Origin: Desulfobacterales bacterium
Lineage (GTDB): Bacteria > Desulfobacterota > Syntrophobacteria > B119-G9
Direction: 5' to 3'
Assembly: GCA_026992215.1 (NCBI GenBank)
Contig: JALXAI010000105.1
Location: forward strand, 1 to 7,821
Length of the DNA stretch: 7,821 nucleotides
Each line of letters begins with the position of its first letter. The first letter of the stretch is position 1. This document shows positions 1 through 5,340 of the stretch, piece after piece. The notes under the pieces were generated by a model. It was given only the letters and a program-made list of their open reading frames with translations. It made no database searches and was not told the DNA's origin. The translations under genes were made by a program, and so were the position numbers.

Positions 1-371
1 CACTTGTTGGAGTAAAGGATTACCTGAAGCGGGACGAGTTAGTAGAGGTTCTGATGGAGAGGGAGCGGCTGGGAAGCACGGGTATTGGGGAAGGAGTGGC
101 GATACCTCATGGAAAATTGAAAGATTTGGACCAGCTGCTTATATGCTTCGGGCGAAGTACCGAGGGAATAGATTTTGATTCCATGGATGGCAAGCCTGCA
201 CACCTCTTTTTCCTGCTGGTTGCCCCCGAAAATTCGGCGGGAATCCACCTGCGGGCTCTTGCCAAAATATCGAGATTGCTTAGGAGCGTAAGTCTCCGGC
301 AAAAGCTGTTCAATGCGCGCTCCAGGGATGAAATCTTTGAGATAATTTCTCAGCAGGATCAAGAATTTTAG
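1..371 (+). CDS. ptsN: PTS EIIA domain protein, nitrogen/fructose type (PtsN-like), 5' truncated by window edge
   Basis: A soluble phosphocarrier of the phosphotransferase system that takes a phosphoryl group from HPr or NPr on a histidine; in the nitrogen-type branch it acts as a regulator, not in sugar uptake. The open frame runs back to base 3 with no stop, so the start lies outside the window. An internal ATG at base 54 would cut into the conserved domain and is not the likely start. About 122 residues are visible against roughly 150 for the family. The family signature GSTGIGEGVAIPHGK is clear, with the phosphorylated His encoded at 108-110. Further conserved parts are a LFFLLVAPE strand and a HLRALAKISRLL helix. 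It is followed by a hairpin terminator and then rapZ, which suits a regulatory PTS cluster. A fructose-type EIIA cannot be excluded, but no EIIB or EIIC is visible. Confidence 0.88.
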   Translation, partial: LVGVKDYLKRDELVEVLMERERLGSTGIGEGVAIPHGKLKDLDQLLICFGRSTEGIDFDSMDGKPAHLFFLLVAPENSAGIHLRALAKISRLLRSVSLRQKLFNARSRDEIFEIISQQDQEF

Positions 372-451
372 AATAATGGGCTTGGAAGAATAAGGTTGGG
401 AAGCGCTATACCAGGATACTTTGATATAGCTCGGGATATTTGCTGGGAAAG

Positions 452-488
452 GAGCCCGTTTTCTAGGAGAAGACGGGCTCTTGGTTTT
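452..488 (+). terminator. Rho-independent terminator between ptsN-like gene and rapZ
   Basis: The arms GAGCCCGT (452-459) and ACGGGCTC (473-480) pair perfectly. The stem continues inward with TTTCT (460-464) against AGAAG (468-472), including one G-U pair, leaving a three-base loop. The tail TTGGTTTT follows. This is the strongest hairpin in the window. It suggests that rapZ is wholly or partly transcribed separately from the upstream gene, although no convincing rapZ promoter could be picked out in the 40 bases that follow. Confidence 0.75.
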
Positions 489-517
489 GAATGTGTGAAG
501 AATTTACCATGGTGTTC

Positions 518-522
518 GGAGG
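518..522 (+). promoter_or_regulatory. Ribosome binding site deciding the TTG start of rapZ
   Basis: GGAGG stands seven bases before the TTG at 530. No ATG or GTG in the frame fits the family N-terminus better, so this site supports a TTG start. Confidence 0.8.
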
Positions 523-529
523 ATAATAC

Positions 530-1426
530 TTGAAAGAAAAAACCGGGAAATTTGATCCTCGTGATGTAAAAATCGTTATCATCACGGGTCTGTCCGGTTC
601 GGGCAAAAGTACAGTGATCAAAGCCTTTGAGGATATTTCGTACTTTTGTATCGACAACCTGCCTCTGCCCTTGCTTACCGATTTTCTCGAACTGCACCGG
701 AAGGAGATGCAGGATGTCAACAAAATCGCACTTGGAGTTGACATAAGGGAAAGAAGTTTTTTTAAAGAGTATCCCCAGGTCTTCAGCCACATAACCAGGC
801 AGGGATATGATCTGGAAATTATCTTTCTTGAGGCTTCTGTGGAAGCATTGCACCGGCGCTACAGCCAAACCAGGCGCAAGCACCCTCTTGCTTCCAAGGA
901 CATTAACTTGCTGCAGGCGATAAACCTGGAGCGTGAAGAGCTCCGGGGGCTTCGCAGGATGGCCACCAGGGTTATTGATACTACTGAGAAGTCCGTCCAC
1001 CAGCTGAAAGCGTTGATTACCCAGTACTATTCGACAGTTGAGCCGAGCACTTTGCTCGCAATAGAGTTGATTTCTTTCGGGTTCAAGTATGGTGTTCCCT
1101 TTGAAGCCGATATCGTGATGGACGTGCGTTTTTTGCCAAATCCCTATTTTGTAGAGGAACTCCGGGGCCTTACGGGGCTTGATGAAAGGATAAAATCCTG
1201 GGTTTTGAAGTGGCCACTGACAAAAGAGTTTCTGGAAGACTTCATGCGCCTTGTATTGAAATATCTTCCCCGTTACATAGAGGAAGGCAAGAGGTACCTT
1301 AATATAGCGATTGGCTGTACCGGGGGACGGCACCGCTCCGTTGTCATAATCGAAGAGATTAAAGACATCATGGAACATCGTGGTTACAAGGTTGTTACGT
1401 ATCACAGGGATATCGATGCTGATTGA
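530..1426 (+). CDS. rapZ: RapZ family nucleotide-binding protein (RNase adapter / YvcJ family)
   Basis: A 298-residue cytoplasmic protein of normal family length. The N-terminal P-loop domain has Walker A GLSGSGKST (residues 20-28) followed by the family stretch SYFCIDNLP (37-45), and VDIRER at 70-75. A basic RRKHPL motif lies at 115-120. The C-terminal domain has FGFKYGVP (183-190), FLPNPYF (201-207), IGCTGGRHRSV (261-271) and a final HRD near 292-294. In Escherichia coli, RapZ guides RNase E to the small RNA GlmZ and senses glucosamine-6-phosphate through its C-terminal domain. In other bacteria the family binds or hydrolyses nucleotides and its target is often unknown. The RNA-decay role is therefore family knowledge, not something shown here. 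The start is TTG at 530 behind GGAGG. The mannose-family EIIA gene follows after 27 bases, so the two are probably co-transcribed and tied to PTS-linked control of amino-sugar metabolism. Confidence 0.93.
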   Translation: MKEKTGKFDPRDVKIVIITGLSGSGKSTVIKAFEDISYFCIDNLPLPLLTDFLELHRKEMQDVNKIALGVDIRERSFFKEYPQVFSHITRQGYDLEIIFLEASVEALHRRYSQTRRKHPLASKDINLLQAINLEREELRGLRRMATRVIDTTEKSVHQLKALITQYYSTVEPSTLLAIELISFGFKYGVPFEADIVMDVRFLPNPYFVEELRGLTGLDERIKSWVLKWPLTKEFLEDFMRLVLKYLPRYIEEGKRYLNIAIGCTGGRHRSVVIIEEIKDIMEHRGYKVVTYHRDIDAD

Positions 1427-1453
1427 AATCACTTGGGTGAAAGATAAAAGGCC

Positions 1454-1870
1454 ATGGTTGGTATACTGGTTGTTTGTCACAGAAATCTGGCGCAGGAACT
1501 GGTAAAAACGGCAGAAATAATCGTCGGCAAACTGGATCAGTGCCGTGCGATCTCAATGGATACCAGGCATACGATCGAAGAGCTAAAAGATCGTGTAAAA
1601 AACTGTCTGAGGGAGGTGGACAACGGAGATGGAGTTCTGATCCTGACGGATCTTTTCGGGGGAACCCCTTCGAATATAAGTCTCTCCTTCCTGGAAGAGG
1701 GAAAGGTTGAAGTTATCTCGGGTGTAAATCTTCCCATGTTGATTAAATTGGCCAGTATTAGAAAAGGTTGTTCCTTAAAAGAGATCGCCCCGGTAATAAA
1801 AGAATACGGACGGAGAAATATTTCCCTTGCCAGTGAATTGATGCCCGAAAAGGCTTCTGAAAAGGGCTGA
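1454..1870 (+). CDS. PTS EIIA domain protein, mannose family
   Basis: A 138-residue soluble protein with only the mannose-family EIIA domain; no EIIB domain is fused and no EIIC/EIID gene is nearby. The N-terminal strand GILVVCH places the phosphorylated His at residue 9, as in ManX. The conserved DLFGGTPSN lies at 66-74 and SGVNLPMLIKL at 89-99. A stop at 1445-1447 in the same frame makes the ATG at 1454 the first possible start. Its ribosome site is weak (GGTGA at 1436-1440, or AAAAGG almost touching the ATG), so translation may be coupled to rapZ 27 bases upstream. Stand-alone proteins of this kind next to rapZ are usual in regulatory PTS clusters of Desulfobacterota and related groups, where HPr and EI genes often follow; here they do not. 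A regulatory role is inferred. Confidence 0.9.
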   Translation: MVGILVVCHRNLAQELVKTAEIIVGKLDQCRAISMDTRHTIEELKDRVKNCLREVDNGDGVLILTDLFGGTPSNISLSFLEEGKVEVISGVNLPMLIKLASIRKGCSLKEIAPVIKEYGRRNISLASELMPEKASEKG

Positions 1871-2043
1871 GATAGCTCGTTAAAACCAGGCTCATGAGTG
1901 CATTGGGAAAAGGGGAGTCACGTCCGCCAATCGTGTTTCATGATAAGCATTTACTGCTAACGAGTAGTGAAAAACCGTGAACAAGTAAATGAAACCGGGT
2001 GGGTAGCGTTTCATGGGTGCACCCAGTTGAGCTGAGGAAATAG

Positions 2044-2072
2044 TGCTCATCGATAAATTAGGGTACTATGAT
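2044..2072 (+). promoter_or_regulatory. Possible sigma-70 type promoter for the corrinoid activator gene
   Basis: TATGAT (2067-2072) matches the -10 consensus at five of six bases. TGCTCA (2044-2049) is a weak -35 (three of six) at exactly 17 bases spacing. Transcription would begin near 2078 and give a leader of about 160 bases that contains the hairpins at 2124-2224. The weak -35 makes this a candidate only. Confidence 0.3.
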
Positions 2073-2099
2073 TCGCACTTTTGTGCTAAACTTAGGCGG

Positions 2100-2111
2100 A
2101 TTTTGCAAAAT
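2100..2111. promoter_or_regulatory. Perfect 12-base palindrome, possible operator
   Basis: ATTTTGCAAAAT is perfectly self-complementary and lies just downstream of the candidate promoter, where a dimeric repressor could bind. It does not match the CooA/CRP, FNR or Rex site patterns I know. In RNA it could also form only a weak AT-rich stem. No regulator gene is visible in the window. Confidence 0.25.
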
Positions 2112-2224
2112 ACTGCGAGTTGAGGCAGGAACGCAGTGCCAGTCTCGTTCTGCCGGGTTTGTCCATGGATTTTCGATATAAACGCCGAAAGATAATCCGT
2201 GGTGCTTTGTGTTTTCCAGAAAAC
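2112..2224 (+). promoter_or_regulatory. Structured 5' leader of the corrinoid activator gene: three consecutive hairpins
   Basis: Hairpin 1: GGCA plus GAACG (2124-2133, one bulged G) pairs with CGTTCTGCC (2146-2154), loop of 12. Hairpin 2: CCATGGATT (2163-2171) pairs with AATCCGTGG (2194-2202) including one G-U pair, continued by TTCG (2172-2175) with CGAA (2186-2189), leaving a four-base bulge and a loop of 10. Hairpin 3: GTTTT (2211-2215) pairs with AAAAC (2220-2224) and ends directly against the GGAG ribosome site. An alternative stem, ACTGCG (2112-2117) with CGCAGT (2132-2137), excludes hairpin 1. The pattern suggests an RNA element controlling translation, but I cannot match it to the cobalamin box or another riboswitch class I know. 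Confidence 0.45.
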
Positions 2225-2228
2225 GGAG
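2225..2228 (+). promoter_or_regulatory. Ribosome binding site deciding the start of the corrinoid activator gene
   Basis: GGAG stands eight bases before the ATG at 2237. The open frame extends upstream to a TTG at 2120, but that codon has no ribosome site and the extra 39 residues fall in the hairpin region and match no domain. Confidence 0.75.
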
Positions 2229-2236
2229 TGATAAAA

Positions 2237-4177
2237 ATGGAGAAAGTGAAAGTTACTTTTCAACCCGATGAGGAAACAGTTGAAGTAGAGAAGGGAACTA
2301 CGTTGCTCGAAGCAGCGAATCAGGCGGGAGTTGATATAAATAGCCTGTGCGGGGGCGAAGGGGTTTGCGGCAAGTGTCGCCTTATTCTTGTAAAGGGTGA
2401 TGTTGAAGCATCAAACAAGGCTCTTTCTTTCCTGAGCAAGAAAGAACTCGACAAGAATTTTGTGCTGGCCTGTCAAACCCGGGTGCTGGGAGACACTGAA
2501 GTTGTGGTTCCTCCGGAGTCCCGCAGGGAAGAAGAGCAGATTCTGGTGTCTGAAGAAATAGTGCAATTCGACGAACCGAGGCCTTTTGAAGACCATCCCG
2601 CCAGTCGTCGAGAAATAAGGTTCTATCAACCACTGATGCAAAAACATTTTCTCAAGCTTCCGCCCCCTACCCTGGAAGATAACGTCTCGGATGCAGACCG
2701 GATACTTAGAGAGTTGAACAAGAAGTTCAGGGATGTTGATCTTGACCTCGAATTCAAGTGTTTGAAAGGTCTCGCAGGTTTACTCAGAAGCAACGACTGG
2801 AAGATCACCACTACCAGTCACGTGGAAAACGGTCATTGCGTGAGGGTGGTTCATATTGATCCGGGAGATACATCCGGAAAGAATTTCGGGATAGCCGTGG
2901 ATGTTGGTACAACCACGATAGTTGCGGAACTCGTGGATCTGCGAACGGGAAAAGTGCTTTCTGTTGAGGCAAGCCATAACCAACAGGCACGGTACGGTGA
3001 AGACGTAATCTCGAGAATGATCTATGCGTGTACCAAGGGAGGAATAAACCCGCTGAACCAGGCGGTGATAAATACGATCAACGCGCTTGTTGCCTCCCTG
3101 ATCAGTAAAAACAGGATATCCGTGGATGAAATTTCATGTATTGTTGCTGCCGGCAACACTACCATGACTCATCTGTTGCTTGGGCTTGAACCCTGCACGA
3201 TACGCATTGAACCTTATGTTCCGACTGCTGATCAGTTCCCGCCGGTGCTCGCCAGAGAGATCCGGTTGCAGGCCAGCGAGTATGCCATTCTAAGATGCCT
3301 TCCCGGCGTGAGCAGCTATGTTGGCGGAGATATAACAGCTGGAGTTCTGTCATCGCATCTCTCTGACAGCGCCAGGATAGGTGCTCTTATTGATATCGGA
3401 ACAAACGGGGAAATAGTAATAGGCAACAATGAATGGCTCGTTTGTTGTTCTGCGTCTGCCGGACCTGCTTTCGAAGGAGGAGGAAGCAAGTGCGGAATGA
3501 GAGCGACCAGGGGTGCTATACAGAAAGTCGTAATAGACGGTGAAAAAGTCAGCTACGTGACCATCGGGAACGCTAAACCGAGGGGTATTTGCGGATCAGG
3601 CATAATTGATACTATTGCCCAGTTGCTGTTAAACGGGATAATTGACCAGGCCGGTCATTTCATTAAGCTTGACCATCCGCATGTCCGGATAGAGGATGAC
3701 GTTCCGGAGTTTGTTCTGGCCTTCGAGGACGAAACTGACACCGGAGAGAAGGTTGTCCTTACGGAAGACGATATCGGTAACCTTATCAAGTCCAAGGGTG
3801 CCATACTGGCGGCAATGAAGGTGCTGGTTGAGAGCGTTGGGCTGAGTTTTGCGGACATCGAAGAGCTATTCGTTGCAGGCGGGTTCGGTAATTTTCTAGA
3901 CATTGAGAATTCAATACTTATCGGGTTGCTCCCGGATATTCCGAAGGAAAGAATAAAATTCATCGGCAACAGTTCTCTCGCAGGGGCAAGGATGTGCATG
4001 CTGTCCTACCACGCCTTCGAAAAAGCGGAAACAATATCGAAGCAGATGACTTCCTTTGAGCTTTCGGTGAACAAGAAATTCATGGACGAGTTTGTTGCGT
4101 CGCTGTTTTTGCCGCACACGGACATGTCGCTCTTTCCCAGCGTCAGGGAAAAACTCAAAAACGTCAAGGTAAAGTGA
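2237..4177 (+). CDS. ATP-dependent reductive activator of corrinoid proteins (RACE/RACo-like; [2Fe-2S] plus ASKHA domain, DUF4445)
   Basis: A 646-residue cytoplasmic protein of the usual length for RACo-type activators, which use ATP to drive one electron onto an inactive Co(II) corrinoid and restore Co(I). Residues 1 to about 95 form a plant-type [2Fe-2S] domain with ligands C38, C44, C47 (CGGEGVCGKC) and C79 (LACQT). A linker and middle region follow (about 96-215). The ASKHA ATPase part has phosphate-1 loop AVDVGTTT (220-227), phosphate-2 loop LIDIGTNGE (384-392), GICGSGIID (450-458) and the adenosine motif FVAGGFGNF (545-553), then GNSSLAGA (577-584). The methanogen RamA type instead carries a C-terminal [4Fe-4S] region, which is absent here. 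The partner could be the corrinoid iron-sulfur protein of the Wood-Ljungdahl pathway or a methyltransferase corrinoid protein; neither gene is in the window. The CODH operon downstream on the other strand favours, but does not prove, the acetyl-CoA pathway. Confidence 0.9.
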   Translation: MEKVKVTFQPDEETVEVEKGTTLLEAANQAGVDINSLCGGEGVCGKCRLILVKGDVEASNKALSFLSKKELDKNFVLACQTRVLGDTEVVVPPESRREEEQILVSEEIVQFDEPRPFEDHPASRREIRFYQPLMQKHFLKLPPPTLEDNVSDADRILRELNKKFRDVDLDLEFKCLKGLAGLLRSNDWKITTTSHVENGHCVRVVHIDPGDTSGKNFGIAVDVGTTTIVAELVDLRTGKVLSVEASHNQQARYGEDVISRMIYACTKGGINPLNQAVINTINALVASLISKNRISVDEISCIVAAGNTTMTHLLLGLEPCTIRIEPYVPTADQFPPVLAREIRLQASEYAILRCLPGVSSYVGGDITAGVLSSHLSDSARIGALIDIGTNGEIVIGNNEWLVCCSASAGPAFEGGGSKCGMRATRGAIQKVVIDGEKVSYVTIGNAKPRGICGSGIIDTIAQLLLNGIIDQAGHFIKLDHPHVRIEDDVPEFVLAFEDETDTGEKVVLTEDDIGNLIKSKGAILAAMKVLVESVGLSFADIEELFVAGGFGNFLDIENSILIGLLPDIPKERIKFIGNSSLAGARMCMLSYHAFEKAETISKQMTSFELSVNKKFMDEFVASLFLPHTDMSLFPSVREKLKNVKVK

Positions 4178-4187
4178 ACTTAGCGCC

Positions 4188-4208
4188 GGGCGGGCTCCAT
4201 GCCCGCCT
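4188..4208. terminator. GC-rich hairpin between convergent genes, possible bidirectional terminator
   Basis: GGCGGGC (4189-4195) pairs with GCCCGCC (4201-4207), with a five-base loop and one more G-U pair outside. It lies in the 60 bases between the stop codons of the activator gene and the guanylyltransferase gene, where a shared terminator is expected. Neither strand has a proper T-run after the stem, so it may only stabilise 3' ends or act with Rho. Confidence 0.5.
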
Positions 4209-4237
4209 TAACATGGATCTTGTTCGAGACACGTTTG

Positions 4238-5314
4238 CTACAAGAGGTGTTCTTTTCCTTCTTTTTCAAGGTGCTCGACAATCTTTCTTATTTCCTGGGA
4301 ACGTGACTTGTCGGCGACGAGAAGCGCGTCATGGGTATCTACGATCAGGGTGTTTTCGAGCCCAAGGCATGCAATGAAACGATCGGTTTTCCCTGCCACG
4401 AAATTGCCGCTGCAATCGATCATCAGAGTATCTCCTTCCGTGACGTTTCCTCTGCTGTCCGACCTGTTCTTTTTTAACTCGTATAGTGACAGCCATGAAC
4501 CAACATCGCTCCACCCGCAATCACATGGTACCACGATAACCCGTTGCCCGGTCTTTTCCATGATTCCGTAATCGAAAGATATGTTGGGAAGATCCGGGTA
4601 AACTTCTTCAAGGACGTTTTCGAAGCCCGGTTTACCAATGTGCTTGCCTATCTTCTGCAAACCCTCGTGCAGATCCGGCAGGTGCATTTCTATTTCTTTT
4701 AGAATGGTTTTGGGATTGGCCAGGAAAATACCTGCATTCCAGTAGTAATCCCCGCTGGAAAGGTATTTTACGGCGGTATCGAAGTCGGGTTTCTCCACAA
4801 AGGCTGAAACCTCGTATACTTCAAGGCCACTACCGGTAGTTATCAGGTTTCCTTTATGTATGTACCCGTATCCTGTTTCCGGCCTTGTCGGTACGATTCC
4901 CAGGGTCGCTATCCCGTTTTCAATTACCATTTCTCCGGCCATCTCAAGACTTTTCAGGAACGCTTCCGTATCAGCAATGTAGTGATCGGCGGGGAGGAAG
5001 GCAACGGCCCCGTTTACTCCCGTGTGCGCGGCATACAGGGCACCGAGTCCGATGCATGGAGCCGTGTTTCTCCCTACTGGTTCCGCAAGTAGCTCTATGT
5101 TCTCACCATCGAAAAGACGCCTTGCCTCTTCAAGGTGCCGTTTGCCAAGAACGACAAGTCCTTCCCTGTTGCCGGAAACTGGTTTTACACGGTTCCAGGT
5201 TTCCACTACCATGGGGTTACTGCCTGCGATGGCAAGGAATTGTTTGGGTTTTGCTTTTCTGCTAAATGGCCAAAATCTGGTTCCGGATCCTCCTGCCATT
5301 ATTACGATGTACAA
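4238..5314 (-). CDS. manC: Mannose-1-phosphate guanylyltransferase (GDP-mannose pyrophosphorylase), short form without isomerase domain
   Basis: Converts mannose-1-phosphate and GTP to GDP-mannose and pyrophosphate in the cytoplasm, supplying cell-surface polysaccharides or glycans. At 358 residues it is the single-domain form, lacking the C-terminal phosphomannose isomerase cupin of the long bifunctional enzymes. The nucleotidyltransferase signature GGSGTRFWP is at 8-16 with PKQFL at 23-27. Further family motifs are EPVGRNTAP (78-86), LPADHYI (107-113), ETGYGYI (146-152), FVEKPD (172-177), WNAGIF (192-197), SFDYGIMEK (246-254) and GWSDVGSW (267-274). The start is TTG at 5314, because the residue before YIVIMAGG is encoded by TTG and a GGAGG site fits it. 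It begins about 26 bases after the cooS stop on the same strand, so it is probably co-transcribed with cooS, although the two have no obvious metabolic link. Function is sure at family level; preference for mannose over another sugar phosphate is inferred. Confidence 0.9.
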   Translation of the reverse strand: MYIVIMAGGSGTRFWPFSRKAKPKQFLAIAGSNPMVVETWNRVKPVSGNREGLVVLGKRHLEEARRLFDGENIELLAEPVGRNTAPCIGLGALYAAHTGVNGAVAFLPADHYIADTEAFLKSLEMAGEMVIENGIATLGIVPTRPETGYGYIHKGNLITTGSGLEVYEVSAFVEKPDFDTAVKYLSSGDYYWNAGIFLANPKTILKEIEMHLPDLHEGLQKIGKHIGKPGFENVLEEVYPDLPNISFDYGIMEKTGQRVIVVPCDCGWSDVGSWLSLYELKKNRSDSRGNVTEGDTLMIDCSGNFVAGKTDRFIACLGLENTLIVDTHDALLVADKSRSQEIRKIVEHLEKEGKEHLL

Positions 5315-5320
5315 CTTATC

Positions 5321-5325
5321 CCTCC
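5321..5325 (-). promoter_or_regulatory. Ribosome binding site for the TTG start of the guanylyltransferase gene
   Basis: On the minus strand GGAGG stands six bases before the TTG whose first base is 5314. It lies in the short cooS-manC gap and no terminator hairpin is seen there. Confidence 0.75.
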
Positions 5326-5340
5326 ATATTTCATTGGTTA

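Larger units (their letters stand above)
1871..2236. other. 366-base gene-free region rich in inverted repeats
   Basis: I see no credible gene here; in particular there is no HPr sequence. The first half (1876-2025) contains several complementary segments that compete with each other: CTCGTTA 1876-1882 with TAACGAG 1958-1964; TTTACTGCT 1950-1958 with AGTAGTGAA 1963-1971 (two G-U pairs, AACG loop); CATTTACT 1948-1955 with AGTAAATG 1984-1991; and ATGAAAC 1989-1995 with either GTTTCAT 1935-1941 or GTTTCAT 2008-2014. There is a perfect palindrome, TGGGTGCACCCA, at 2014-2025. The second half carries a possible promoter, another palindrome and the hairpin leader of the next gene, listed separately. 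There is no clear U-tract terminator for the mannose-family EIIA gene. Confidence 0.6.

Noticed and set aside
368..1480. 370-codon open frame on the minus strand opposite rapZ
   Set aside because: It covers exactly the rapZ coding region in antisense, has no recognisable domain, and rapZ itself has strong family motifs.
1989..2025. T-box riboswitch, suggested by GGGTGGGTAGCG
   Set aside because: Only part of the T-box core matches, no terminator/antiterminator pair with a T-run follows, and the downstream gene is not an aminoacylation or amino-acid gene.
2031..2050. Hammerhead ribozyme core (CTGAGGA followed by GAAA)
   Set aside because: There is no room for stem II between the two motifs, and the third stem is absent.
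2094..2107. Sigma-54 promoter (GG...TTTTGC)
   Set aside because: The distance between the GG and GC elements is about two bases too short for the strict -24/-12 spacing.
2091..2160. Cobalamin riboswitch upstream of the corrinoid activator
   Set aside because: AGTCTCGTTCTGCC resembles the end of a B12 box only loosely, and the conserved upstream core elements are missing.
2120..2236. Longer corrinoid activator protein beginning at TTG 2120
   Set aside because: There is no ribosome site there, the extra residues match no domain, and an ATG with a good GGAG site begins the 2Fe-2S domain properly.
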